From NCBI GenBank assembly GCA_036873755.1, contig JAVTVY010025073.1:1-64000 (forward strand): a stretch of DNA of 64,000 nt, written 5' to 3'. Of this stretch, positions 10,070-21,233 are shown piece by piece. Origin of the DNA: Hanleya hanleyi. Its lineage: Eukaryota; Mollusca; Polyplacophora; Lepidopleurida; Hanleyidae. The notes below the pieces were generated by a model. It did not search any database. It was not told the origin of the DNA and worked only from the letters and a program-made list of their open reading frames with translations. The stretch's first letter is position 1. Each line of letters starts with the position of its first letter. The position numbers and the translations under genes are program-made.

Positions 10070-10642
10070 ATGGCTCATACTTGTTCCGAGTGTGAACGCA
10101 CGTTCACCAGACATTACGATATGATGCGACACCAGAAAAATATACATGGGATTGAAGACGCCGAGGAGTCCGTTGAATCGGATGCTGAAACAGAGATCGA
10201 TGAGAGTGTATCGACTGATACCGAATCCAAGATTGCTGACAGTCTATCTACTGATATGGAGAGCTTGACCTCAGATAGTCAGCCTACATCCCAGGAAAGT
10301 GAGGCAGAACCTACCTTCTGGGATCGTATTGTGACAGCAGCTATCAATACTCACGCTGAAGCGATCGAGGACGCGGGACAGGATAACTTACAACAGGCGT
10401 ACACCGAAATGCGGCCCTGCATCAGGAAAACAGCCATGGCGATCTATGAACAGTATACCTTACTACCGCTTGAAATGAAAGGCGACCCCACGCACAGGTC
10501 CATCATGAAGACCAAGCGTCACTTGGAAGAGGCTATGGGGTTACCACCCACCGAGGCCCTGGAAAATGCGATAAGAATGCGCAAACAACTGTTTCAGGAT
10601 ATGCTGCCCAACGAATATCCAGGCCTGACCGACGCTGATTAG
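10070..10642 (+). CDS. C2H2 zinc-finger protein with tail module (right arm)
   Basis: Intact 190-residue ORF and mirror copy of 5994-6566 with a few substitutions (for example DAEES for DVEES, SQPTS for SQLTS, RPCIR for RPRIR). N-terminal C2H2 finger at residues 5-26, acidic linker, then the tail module. It is the only gene of the element open in both arms. A hairpin at 10796-10829 and AATAAA at 10844-10849 follow, suggesting a normal 3' end. Role unknown. Confidence 0.8.
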   Translation: MAHTCSECERTFTRHYDMMRHQKNIHGIEDAEESVESDAETEIDESVSTDTESKIADSLSTDMESLTSDSQPTSQESEAEPTFWDRIVTAAINTHAEAIEDAGQDNLQQAYTEMRPCIRKTAMAIYEQYTLLPLEMKGDPTHRSIMKTKRHLEEAMGLPPTEALENAIRMRKQLFQDMLPNEYPGLTDAD

Positions 10643-10795
10643 AACAAACGGATGAGAGCGAACAGGGCCGAAGATGGGACTTTCTTAAGGACGGCTTCTG
10701 ATTGGACAGCTGAGAATACATCTAACGGGCAAGAACGAATATGGCAGGACAAAATGGCGGTCTCTGATTGGACAAGAGTATTCTTAAATTGTAAA

Positions 10796-10829
10796 CATAC
10801 CCAACGCGGCTCCCCCAGCGTGGGTATGT
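10796..10829 (+). terminator. Hairpin just upstream of a poly(A) signal
   Basis: acatacccaacgc and gcgtgggtatgt form an imperfect stem of about 11 bp around a C-rich loop, 15 bases before AATAAA (10844-10849). The mirror copy is at about 5808-5841 with AATAAA at 5786-5791 on the minus strand. A 3'-end role is inferred from position only. Confidence 0.45.
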
Positions 10830-10849
10830 TATGATGGAGGGGAGAATAA

Positions 10850-11071
10850 ACTATATAAAAAAAAAACTTGTTGTTGTTGTCGTTCTCTCATCCTTGTTGT
10901 TGTTGTTCTCTCATCTGTCTATATCATGGCGTCAAGACGTTATGCTAGGGCGTTAAGGCGGACGTTGACGGGCGTCACTGCATTTCCAATGAATTAGCGA
11001 CAATTCCATGAAAATCAGCGCTTTTGGGCTAATTCACCAGGGCGTTGAAGCGTTGAACTTGGCGTTGGCGG
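10850..11071. other. Right-arm spacer: TTG and GGCGTT repeats
   Basis: A gttgttgtt run near 10870-10910, then GGCGTT/GCGTTGA motifs to 11080. Mirror of the left arm; no gene seen. Confidence 0.6.
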
Positions 11072-11870
11072 GCGTTGCTCACAATTCCCTGTTTGCGCAT
11101 GCGCAGAATGGTGACAACGGCCGAGACACTAGTCCAGGCGGATGCCCCCTCATGTGTGCTTCACATTGATACCTCATCCGGCTCTATCGGACCATTAGGG
11201 GCTCTCCTAGATCCCAAAACGTCTATTTCCATACCCTTTTCCCACAATTCCCTGTCTGCGCATGCGCAGAATCGTGACAACGCCCGAGCCACTAGTTCAA
11301 GCAGATGCCCCCTCATGTGTGCTTCACATTGATACCCCATACGACTCCACCGGGCCATTAGGGGCTCTCCTAGATCCCAAAACGTCTATTTTCATACTCT
11401 TGGTCTACCGCGCATGCGTAGAATGACGTCAGTTCCACGTGTCACCCACCCCGTTGGATGCCCCTTCACGAATGCTTCACTTTGATACCTCACTCGACCC
11501 CATCGGACCATTAGTGGCTCCCCTAGCTCCAAAACGTCTATTTCCATACCCTTTGGCCACAATTCCCTGTCTGCGCATGCGCAGAATACCGCTATTTCAA
11601 CCCCGCATCCAGCCCATCAGGTGCCCCTTTACGAATGCTTCACATGGATACCTCATATGACCCCATCGGACCATTAGGGGCTCCCCTAGACCCCAAAACG
11701 TCTATTTCCATACCCTTTGTCCACCGCGCATGCGCAGAATGACGATATTCCAACATGACACCCATCCCGTCAGATGCCCCCTCACATAGGCTTTACATGG
11801 ATACCTCACTCGACTCCATCGGACCATTAGTGGCTCCCCTAGACTCCAAAACGTCTATTTAGGTATTCCC
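11072..11870 (+). repeat. Right terminal array, five ~155-bp units
   Basis: Inverse copy of 4770-5570 with the same GCGCATGCGC and caaaacgtctattt landmarks. One GCGCATGCGC has mutated to GCGCATGCGT (near 11410). ORFs across the units are periodic artefacts. Confidence 0.9.
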
Positions 11871-12141
11871 CGTATACATTAACATTGGAAGTCAACCCAT
11901 GGGACTATTTTCTGTCCGCGGAGGCTTTCTCCCGCGACCGCATCACCGCCAGACCGCATCACCGTGGAAGAATACAAGGTCAAAGGTCGCCGGAACTATA
12001 GCGGCCTTGCGGCCTAGAGGACAAAGGCCGTAAATGGCCGCTTCCTATACTTTAACCTGGGATAGCGCCCCCTGTCGGATGCAAGAGTTACCTCCCCCGG
12101 CAAAATATGAGGTTTTTTCAGTAGACTATACTACTACCCAG

Positions 12142-13145
12142 CAATGATTCATGCAGTGTGTGATATGTGTATTACGGTTTTACATGCATAAGTTAGTGAT
12201 GACACGGCTGGATTTACAGGCTGATATTTAATCGAGTATAAATAGTTTCACATCACGTCATTTAGAATATGAGTAACTTTAGAGTGGGCGTTTATGTACG
12301 TTTAGTTGTCCACTGCAAAGATATTACGTCTGTGGGTGATGGCTGATCTTTTTTTATTAACCCTCTCTGGCCTGGGTGATTTGAGGTGTAGTACTGGGAC
12401 TGATTCCACCCCCTAAATATTTTCGGTACCCCTAAGGCTAGGGAGTTGAAATTTACCACAATATACCCTTCCGTCATGCTCTACCAAAAACTTTAACAAA
12501 ATCCAATATGGCTGCCGTGTTGACGTCACAGTGATGTCATATCACCGGGAGGCAATTTTCGATTTCTTTGACCGTTTTCTGTCTAATTTTGTTTTGCGCA
12601 TTTTTAGAGCAAAAATTGCTCAGTACGTTGGAGAACGATTAGTATAGACGAAATAAATCCTTGGGGCTGGGAAATTCTTGTCCGGTCTAAATCCTCGTTA
12701 CTATTTGATGGAGAACTTCGAAAGAGCCACCGCCCCTTTCCTGGCTATCGGCCCACAGCTATAGGCCCTCTGTAAAAATGTTGTGGAAGTGATATATTTG
12801 GAGCAAACCCCAAGAGTACACATCTTTAAGTTCCAATATTCAAAGAAAACGAGGTAATTTTGTTGCGAGCAAGGATCGAATTGAAAGTTAAAAACGCGTC
12901 AAAAGCTCATTTTCAATAAATTGGACGTGTTTTACACCCTTTTGGATAGAGTTTTGTGTAGTAGGCAGCCAAGAACCAGAACAAAAATCAATTCATCCAA
13001 TTTATCTTTCCATTCCATACAGTTTAACCATTAATATATTTTGGTTCTGACTTGCCTTGACGACTAAAAAATGAAATTAAAAATTATTTAATGGTCGCCT
13101 TGTTCACACAAATGTGCTTACTAATTAGGGGTACAGGGCTGTGGA
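12142..13145. other. Non-coding, probable decayed interspersed repeat
   Basis: No gene seen. The text around 12360-12560 has the character of a dispersed repeat (a GTGACGTCA-like stretch, ATGGCTGCC), but there is no second full copy in the window to prove it. Confidence 0.4.
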
Positions 13146-13233
13146 TATTTGTTAGCTCATTAGGTTAGACGCAGCGTTGAGCACAGAAATAAAGCTTTTT
13201 TTTCATCGTTGTGGGTTCGAGCCCCATTTCTGT
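13146..13233 (+). other. tRNA-like sequence, probable SINE head or tRNA pseudogene
   Basis: tagctcattaggttagac resembles an internal A box with D-arm, and gggttcgagcccc matches a B box with T-arm. The outer strands do not pair as an acceptor stem and the variable part contains eight T residues, a Pol III stop signal. It is therefore not called as a tRNA gene. Confidence 0.4.
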
Positions 13234-13837
13234 AATTTACATGGTGATTCTTTTTCCCCCCGTTTTATATTATTTCGGTATTTTTGCCATCTAAAATATT
13301 ATCCAAAAATAGCGTTTACGTGTATATTGCCTGTAATTAATTATAAAAGATAATTAATTTCATGAGCATGGGATCAGTGTATTCTTGTATTTCACGCCGG
13401 CTGTACAGTGAAAGTACCGTTAAACGCTTAAATCACCGAAGAATGCCTACAGATTACATTTTCCTGTATTATGTGTGAACTATCCACAAACCGTAGAAGA
13501 AATATCTATTCAGTTCCGATGTTATATTTCTGTATGCACGCTAAAAATGATGTCCGATTGTGCTCTGCCTAAGGCGAGGAGAAAATCAGGCCAAGCCAGT
13601 AAAATTACAGTTGAGCAGCATACGTACTACAGAAACAAGGGACCAAACACAGAGAAAAATACTCCGCTCTCTGCAGTGATACCTCGGAGGAAGTAACAGC
13701 AGATACACATCAAGACTTATTAAACAATGAACTGTCCATGAGTGAATAATAGACTCAGTATCTGTTGCTAGAAAATGTTTTGCACGTTTTCGCTTCGAGG
13801 TATGCAGGGCAGGCACACACATGCATGAATACAAACT

Positions 13838-15900
13838 TATGGTGTTCTATTTGTGCCAAGTTTCCGTCGCCTTTTCATACGCGACGTCGCCTTTTGAAAC
13901 GCGACGTCGTGTTTCGAAACGCGACGTCGCGTTTTTAAAACACGACGTCGCCTTTTGGAAAACACGACGTCGCCTTTTAAAACGCGACGTCGCGTTTCTT
14001 TCCTATGTTTTTGCATTGTAAAACTCGACACAACGGAACTCGACGTCGCGTTTTCAAAAGGCGACGTCGTGTTTCACCCACGTCTTGTTTGGCAATGTTA
14101 AAAGATAGGAAAGAAACGCGACGTCGTGTTTTTTAAAAGGCGACGTCGCGTTTTCAAAAGGCGACGTCGCGTTTCAAAACGCGTCGCCTTTTGAAACGCG
14201 ACGTCGCCTTTCGAAACGCGACGTCGCCTTTTGAAACGCGACGTCGTGTTTTGATAGTAGAACTGCGCATGTCTAGGGATCATTTATTTTCAAGAAATTG
14301 TGTTGTGACTATAGATACAATGCTTTAGTTAGACAAGACAAATGACATACATGTAGATATATGTAGAAGACTGTGTAAATGAAATGTGTGGTAGGAAACT
14401 TCGCTGTGCTTATATCCGTCTCAGAAATTAGGTCATGTATATCCATTGAGTATACGCACCCCTCAAGACAAGAACAAGCTGACATTATTAGTGCGCATAA
14501 TGCATGTATTTAGACAATGTTTCCTCATTAGCTTTCAGTTACTTGTACAGCGACCAACTAATTTTTTTTCAAGATAATCATCCTGTCCGTCCTCTAAACG
14601 TTTGTCAGGCTTTATTATTTTTATATTATTCACATTGTATCATTAATCTTGGCTGTAAAACTCGGCTGGCAGTGTCGTTTATTACTTGACTTTAAATTGC
14701 CATTTCACTATGCATTCAGTTATAGCACAATGCACTCATGGACTCACTAAGTGGAAGCTGTGCCGTTAGTGTCACCCATAGAGGACATTTAAATGTTGAT
14801 TGATTAATTTATTTCAACTGGGTTAAAACGGTCCTCGGTGAAAACAGTTTCTACCTAGACCAACACATTTTCGCTTGGCTGTAAATCTTTCACCACCGGG
14901 TGTAAAAATGGAAGCTGGATTGATCTGCATGGGTGGAAAACATTCCAGCCAGGTGCTTCTCAGGTTAATGATATTAAAAGTGACTTACCAAGTTGAGTAA
15001 TACGTTATTGAATTTGAGCTTTGAACCCTTTGTATAGTTATTTATACGCTATGTAGCGGTTTTAAAATAATTGGGCACTCTATCGCAAAAAAACAAATTA
15101 TCTTAGTTCAGATAGGTCAATGCTACCACCACCTATTTTTATCAAAAATAGGACAATAAGCGTGTAACCATTCCCGGAGACGCCGCCACAAATTTAGGTT
15201 CGTTTATTCCAATCTCAGTTAAGAGTTTCTGCCCTTATTGCTTCGCTCTCCTATCAAAGTCTAGTTTCACGATAACGGTGACAACCTTGTAACCCACAGT
15301 TTTGCTGATAGAATTGGAACCCTCTACTATTGTGATTATCTTATAATTCTCTGAGATGGTCAAGCGGATAGCTCTGGCTCACTAATAACAAATGCTCCCT
15401 AAACCTGCACATGCGCAGTTGAAAGACCAAAAGGCGACGTCGCGTTTCAAAGGCGACGTCGCGTTTCGAAAGGCGACGTCGCGTTTCGAAAGGCGACGTC
15501 GCGTTTCGAAAGGCGACGTCGCGTTTCGAAAGGCGACGTCGCGAAAACGCGACGTCGCCTTTTAAAAAACACGACGTCGCGTTTTAAAACGCGACGTCGC
15601 GTTTCTTTCCTATCTTTTAACATTGCCAAACAAGACGTGGGTGAAACACGACGTCGCCTTTTGAAAACGCGACGTCGAGTTCCGTTGTGTCGAGTTTTAC
15701 AATGCAAAAACATAGGAAAGAAACGCGACGTCGCGTTTTAAAAGGCGACGTCGTGTTTTCCAAAAGGCGACGTCGTGTTTTAAAAACGCGACGTCGCGTT
15801 TCGAAACACGACGTCGCGTTTCAAAGGCGACGTCGCGTTTCAAAAGGCGACGTCGCGTTTTGAAAAGGCGACGGAAACTTGGCACAAATAGAACACCATA
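13838..15900. mobile_element. 2.06 kb foldback element with GACGTC-repeat arms
   Basis: The ends are inverted copies of tatggtgttctatttgtgcc. Both arms (13838-14260 and 15430-15900) consist of GCGACGTCGC units spaced about 20 bp by AAAAGG or TTTCGAAA. Direct repeats CAAACT at 13832-13837 and 15901-15906 are a 6-bp target duplication. The middle (about 14260-15430) is AT-rich with no convincing ORF, so the element is non-autonomous. Several short Arg/Val-rich ORFs in the arms are artefacts of the repeat. Confidence 0.85.
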
Positions 15901-15906
15901 CAAACT

Positions 15907-16529
15907 GCTGTGGATAACCTCCTTGTGCTGACACTTGCATATTTGATCTGCTTATATTTGATCAAGAACGTACCAGAAGATTCTTGTTAATAGCAACTAT
16001 ATATTACATGTAAATACAACACAATTTCACTCCAATAATTCTTTTTTGATTGGCCCGAGAAAAATCAGTGTGCCAGTGCGCAGTATGTCTGTATTCTTTG
16101 CCGTCCGACTGGTAGTTGGGATGCGTTTTAGTGTGCAGTATGTATGGACCGCTGCCTGGGGAAAGGGACCATGGCCCTTTACATGGAACATTTTTAGTAT
16201 CTTGCATGGTTAGTTCTTTACCTTGGTCTAATCAAGAGTTACTGTCCTTTCTCTGTCATGCATACTTGCTCGGGCCGTAGGCCTATCTCAGAATGGCTGG
16301 AACTTATCCGGCACAGGCTAGTGTCTCCTCCCTTTCCTTCAATTCATCTGTTTGTATGTTGCAATAAGCAACATAATATTATCAAGGCTGAGGGGACAAT
16401 GCCCCTTATATACATCATGTTTTCATTGAAATGAAGAGTGAAATAAGTCGACATGACACATAATGTTCAATTAAGAATATTAATATCTATCAACTGTTAT
16501 CTCCTTAATAACTATTTAGACACACACAC
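15907..16529. other. Non-coding
   Basis: Nothing recognised. Confidence 0.4.
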
Positions 16530-16590
16530 GTCGCGAAAGGACTGAAATAATGTTGAAAGCGACGTTAAATCTTATTCACTAGCTCACTTT
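16530..16590 (+). repeat. SINE 3' tail of a molluscan type
   Basis: tcgcgaaaggactgaaata followed by gttgaaagcgacgttaaat and attcactagctcact is the kind of 3' tail I know from abundant SINEs in mollusc genomes (ctgaaatattgnnnaaagcgacgttaaa, then ctcact repeats). No A/B box head is visible upstream. Family assignment is from memory of the pattern only. Confidence 0.5.
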
Positions 16591-17160
16591 AGACACACAC
16601 GCGACAATAACACAACACAGCAGCAACATATAGAACACTCAAATGAGCCTAATATATTATATGCTTCTGTCGGCGGAGAGTTCCTTTCGATCACATCTGC
16701 AAAACGGTAAACTGAAAAATGATAACACGACTGGTCCGAGCATTAGGGTGGGATAATTCGGGAGCATGTGCCCGCGTTTCTTTGAACCAGATACATTATG
16801 TTTTCCTGTTCCGTTGTTACATCATACAACGAGACATTCCACGCCACCAATATTTCCACAAATTCTAGGCAATCGTTGGAGGCGTTATATGTTGCATTTC
16901 TTGTAATGACGTCTCGTCACGTGACCGGTACTGTACGCAAGTAAACAAAGATGGCCGCGGGCAAGGGACAGGTGGGAAAGATGTAATTATGGTGCATCAC
17001 GAAGTAGTGGGAGCTGGACATGAGCTCAAAACCGAAAGAAATGACCTGGTGAATATCGGCTCAGTCAAATGTCTAATTTCAGGAACGGGATAATAAAAAT
17101 GATTGCAGTTAGATAAAAGACATGGCCACATGGGCGCCAGATTATATTTTGTCTTTTTAA
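16591..17160. other. Non-coding
   Basis: Nothing recognised. Confidence 0.4.
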
Positions 17161-17177
17161 ATACTTGTACATGGCAG

Positions 17178-17668
17178 TGTAACTAACGTCACAGAACCTA
17201 CGAAGTAGGGTATGATATGATTTAATTGTGTACCTTGACCTAAGACTGACCATTTCCATGGTCGTAGGAGGCATTGGGACATGTATTTGCCAATTTCGAG
17301 GTTCCTAGGTCACCTAATTAGGTAAAAAATTAGGTCAGAAAGTAGGTCACATTGACCTTGACCCAATTAGGTCAGGTCACACTGATATTGACCTAATTAA
17401 GCGCATTTTCATGGTCTTAGGAGGCATTAGTACATGTTTTTGTCAATTTCGAGGTTTATAGGTCACCTAAGTAGGTTAAATTTTCATCAAAAGTAGGTCA
17501 GCTCAGAACTTGCTGGTCACAGTCCCCTAATGCACGTTCAAGCGAAAAATCAAGGTTCTAATGTCAACGGTTCTCCTTATTTTGCCGGAGAAAGGATTCG
17601 GATGGACTGATTCACTCACTCATACCGAACAATTTGCAAACGAGAGCCTACTTCGTAGGAATAAGGCA
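17178..17668 (+). repeat. Interspersed repeat ending in CCTACTTCGTAGG, copy A
   Basis: Starts near aacgtcacagaacctacgaa and ends at gagcctacttcgtaggaat. Contains repeated taggtcacctaa and ttttcatcaaaagtaggtca phrases. Copy B lies at 17825-19335 and is split by the insertion at 17993-19215. Confidence 0.7.
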
Positions 17669-17824
17669 GGGTGGTAACCGGGAGCGTATAAGTCTTTTGA
17701 CTTAAGAGCTCAAACCATAGGTTTTCAGGTAGTCAGGTATTATGCGTTGAACGGATAAGGCTGCTGACAATCTTGTCTTCCGAAAACGATACCCAGTATG
17801 TGAATACTTTAACTACATGAGCTA

Positions 17825-19335
17825 CACTAACGTCACAGGACCTAAGAAGTAGGGTGAGGAAGATGACTAGGGGTCCAAGCGTAATGTTATAGGTCACCTA
17901 AGTATGTCAAATTTTCATCAAAAGTAGGTCAGATCGGAATTTGCTGGTAACAGTCCACTAATGCACGTTCATGCCAAAAATCAAGGGTCTAAGGCCCCAT
18001 AAAAAATGCCTTGTTTCCCATCACCGCCCGCCCCGATTTTTCCGCCCGCCCGATTTATTTTTTATTTTTTTCTCACCTGCCTTGTTGGTGTTTTTTTCTG
18101 GTATGAAAATGAGGCTGAATTGACTTTGGTTTACACCAACGACTGGTGTGGCGCGCTACGAATGCTTGTTGTGGCAGAGGAGCTGGGGTGATGTCAAGAA
18201 TTTATACGTGACAGTCTTACAATGTGTGATTATCCGGGCTTTGCCAGCACTTGATGTTTCTTTCTGTGCGCCATTGGATGTCATGATTATTAGATACTGT
18301 CCTGGATCGAGACTTCTTACTTGACTGTTTTGTGTGTGGAGATACTGAAGTTGTTTATCTAGTCGTCCTTTCCAAGACTGATAATAATTCTGTTATTTTT
18401 TTTATCTGTAATTGGACCTCATTGAAGGTCTTTCAATGACACGTATCTTTGCTGTAATCAAGGCGACATGTCCGTGATATTGTCGCGCTGTTTGCAATTT
18501 TATGGTTGTAATCTCATTTTCGTTCTGTTTGTGTATAAATTTCTAGTCGTATAAATGTATAGTAGTAACACAGGAACACAACATCTGCAGCATTGTCACT
18601 GTATAAATGTATAGTTGATATTTATTTTCCGTTGAAGAACGTTGTTTTATTCCCCAGTTATATATAGTTTCATGCCTAGTGGACTTTGTGGTATGACTGC
18701 CCAAGGTAATATTCATGATCGTCAATTCATGATCGTCATGTTCTCCATTTGGTGAGAATAGCTCAGCTTATTGTTTCCTGCTGAAATAGAACACCCACAG
18801 TTTTTTCCATTCAAATCATAATGATTCAGATTTTATCAATACCATCTTTCGAGTTCTGTCTACCTGCATAGGCATGGGGAGTTTGCGACTACGACATCAG
18901 AATGAGATGACCTCACATATAGCAGTATACAGGAGGTGAGAATGGAAATACAAACGCCATGGGATTTTTGCCGATTTATCCAATGTATTTATTCAATCGT
19001 TAGCAAGACCGTGTACAAAATGAAACTTTAAAATGAATTGTATACCATGTTAGGACCAAATTAGACTATCACTATGTTAATATCAGTGGATTCTTGAATG
19101 AACTGAACCATTCCTATGCCCTTCCGAAAATAAAAAATAAAAAATAAAAAAGGACCGCCCGTCCGACTTTTTGAAAAGTCAGTGATGGGAAACAAGGCAT
19201 TTTTTTTATGGGGCCTGATGTCAACGGTTCTCCTTATTTTGCCGACGAAAGGATTCGGATGGACTGACCTACTGACTGACTGACTCATTACCGGACAATT
19301 TGCAAATGAGAGCCTACTTCGTAGGAATTAAACAT
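17825..19335 (+). repeat. Interspersed repeat, copy B, split by a TIR element
   Basis: 17825-17992 matches the first part of copy A after its start, and 19216-19335 continues with tgtcaacggttctcctta to gagcctacttcgtaggaat. The interruption is the element at 17993-19215. Confidence 0.7.
17993..19215. mobile_element. 1.2 kb TIR element inserted in an older repeat
   Basis: The left end ggccccataaaaaatgcc continues ttgtttcccatca, and the right end is its inverse (tgatgggaaacaa, then ggcattttttttatggggcc). The similarity extends for about 33 bp, and more loosely to about 70 bp. No transposase ORF is visible, so it is non-autonomous. The target duplication is short and ambiguous (2-3 bp around TAA/TGA). 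Confidence 0.75.
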
Positions 19336-19539
19336 ACCGTTCTCTGAAAATGGGCCTAATAAACTTTCATAGTAGTTTAAACTTTAGCAGTATTTACACA
19401 GAGAATAGGATTGTACCAATACAATAGGCCTAATATGATGAGCTATTATCTGGAGAAACTGAACTCACAAACATGTTCGAGCTGGGGGTGGACATATGTA
19501 GCTCACAGATTAGGTGTTCCTGAGGGGGTACCGACATTA

Positions 19540-19640
19540 TCCCCCAGCGACATTTTCCCCCGCGACATTTTCCCCACCGACATTTTCCCCCACGACATTT
19601 CCCCCAGGTTACATTTCCCCCCAGCGACATTTTCCCCACC
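19540..19640. repeat. GACATTTTCCCC minisatellite
   Basis: About seven units of gcgacattttcccc, 13-15 bp each, with point changes. Confidence 0.85.
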
Positions 19641-20690
19641 CTAATATTACGTGCTGTAATAATTACGATCTGCCAACAATCGCAGTCGCGGTCATTTCCT
19701 CACTTTGAATTTTTTTTTACGTTTGTACGTAGGAGAGTTCTAGGAATTCAAGGGAGATTACTTTTTAGTTAAACATCGGCAGATGTATGCAAACGTAGGC
19801 ATAATAAATAAGAATAGATTATCAATATCAAACACATCTTTAACGAAATGAACAAGATTGAATTTTCAGGTGTATTTTTTATTAGATATAGTAATAAAAT
19901 CCTTGTGAGTGGCAGATAATGTGTTACTTCTCCCCTAGATACAGTGCAACACCACAAACTGTACCAAATTATCAGAAATTGACGGTATTTATGAGGGACA
20001 AGAACATGACCACATGTTACAGTTGCTTGGTATTGATGGTTAACAATATTTAATGCCAGACGACACTTACCTCCACGTCATCATTCACTGTTTTCCTTAT
20101 TAATTCATTACTTTACACCCGGCGTTAACAGCAGAGATAAATGCCCAGTTTATTATTTTATATTTCAAAGAATGAACAACTCCGAAAAAAAAACATGAGT
20201 ACCCAACAACTTTCTTTAGTTCCCGATATATATTATATATGACTATAGTTCAGTAGGCGTGATATAGTGCTAATTTTAACATGTATATTTAGAACTTTCA
20301 TGTGTAAGTACAGGCATCTTAGTATACATTCTCACGGCCTTATGGCCACATAACGTCACGCTTAATCCATTTACATCGGATTTACACACTGTCCATATAA
20401 CAGATCCCTGCAGAATGCTATCAACAACTGTAGTTGTTTGCCATAGCGGTAGGACAAATCGAAATGATTAATTGATGCTAATGGATGATACCCAGACGGA
20501 AGCTAAAATCAGACAAAGGACAGCCAAGACAAACATGATCGGGAATTAAAGATCAACACCGTTCCATCGTATGATCAAGATATATACGAAGCGTTTGACA
20601 ATACGGCAGAAAGTCAACAGAGAAGAGATCACACTTGACCAGTTTTCACACTGGCAACGCAGAGTAACATCAATATAGGCGACGTCCCAA
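19641..20690. other. Non-coding
   Basis: Nothing recognised. Confidence 0.4.
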
Positions 20691-20697
20691 TCTCATC

Positions 20698-21227
20698 TAT
20701 GGTGTTCTATTTGTGCCAAGTTTCCGTCGCCTTTTCAAAACGCGACGTCGCCTTTTGAAACGCGACGTCGCCTTTTGAAACGCGACGTCGTGTTTTAAAA
20801 GGCGACGTCGCGTTTCGAAAGGCGACGTCGCGTTTCGAAAGGCGACGTCGCGTTTCAAAAGGCGACGCGTTTTGAAACGCGACGTCGCCTTTTGAAAACG
20901 CGACGTCGCCTTTTAAAAAACACGACGTCGCGTTTTAAAACGCGACGTTTTCTTTCTATCTTTTAACATTGCCAAACAAGACGTGGGTGAAACACGACGT
21001 CGCCTTTTGAAAACGCGACGTCGAGTTCCGTTGTGTCGAGTTTTACAATGCAAAAACATAGGAAAGAAACGCGACGTCGCGTTTTAAAAGGCGACGTCGT
21101 GTTTTCCAAAAGGCGACGTCGTGTTTTAAAAACGCGACGTCGCGTTTCGAAACACGACGTCGCGTTTCAAAAGGCGACGTCGCGTTTTTAAAAAGCGACG
21201 GAAACTTGGCACAAATAGAACACCATA
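20698..21227. mobile_element. 530-bp foldback element, short form of the GACGTC family
   Basis: Same ends as 13838-15900 (tatggtgttctatttgtgcc and its inverse) and the same GCGACGTCGC arms, without the 1.2 kb middle. Flanking direct repeats CTCATC at 20692-20697 and 21228-21233 give a 6-bp target duplication with a different target sequence, so it inserted independently. Confidence 0.88.
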
Positions 21228-21233
21228 CTCATC

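Larger units (their letters stand above)
4503..12135. mobile_element. 7.6 kb palindromic Maverick-like element with 6-bp target duplication
   Basis: The two ends are exact inverted copies starting AGTAGTATAGTCTACTG and are flanked by direct repeats ACCCAG at 4497-4502 and 12136-12141. A 6-bp duplication and AG...CT ends are typical of Maverick/Polinton integration. The whole element is one inverted repeat: arms of about 3.81 kb meet at a spacer of about 15 bp near 8316-8331. Each arm, read from the centre outward, holds a minisatellite, a C2H2-ATPase-tail gene, a C2H2-tail gene, GGCGTT-rich spacers and a terminal array of about 155-bp units. No integrase, polymerase, capsid or protease sequence is present. 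The arms differ by scattered substitutions and small indels. Confidence 0.9.

Noticed and set aside
13146..13233. Functional tRNA gene
   Set aside because: A and B boxes are present, but the acceptor strands do not pair and an internal T-run would stop Pol III.
13821..15903. Arg/Val-rich ORFs in the GACGTC arms
   Set aside because: Periodic translation of the repeat (RRRV units) in every frame. Not coding.
16591..17160. Host promoter from CG-containing text near 16940
   Set aside because: No gene follows and there is no core promoter evidence.
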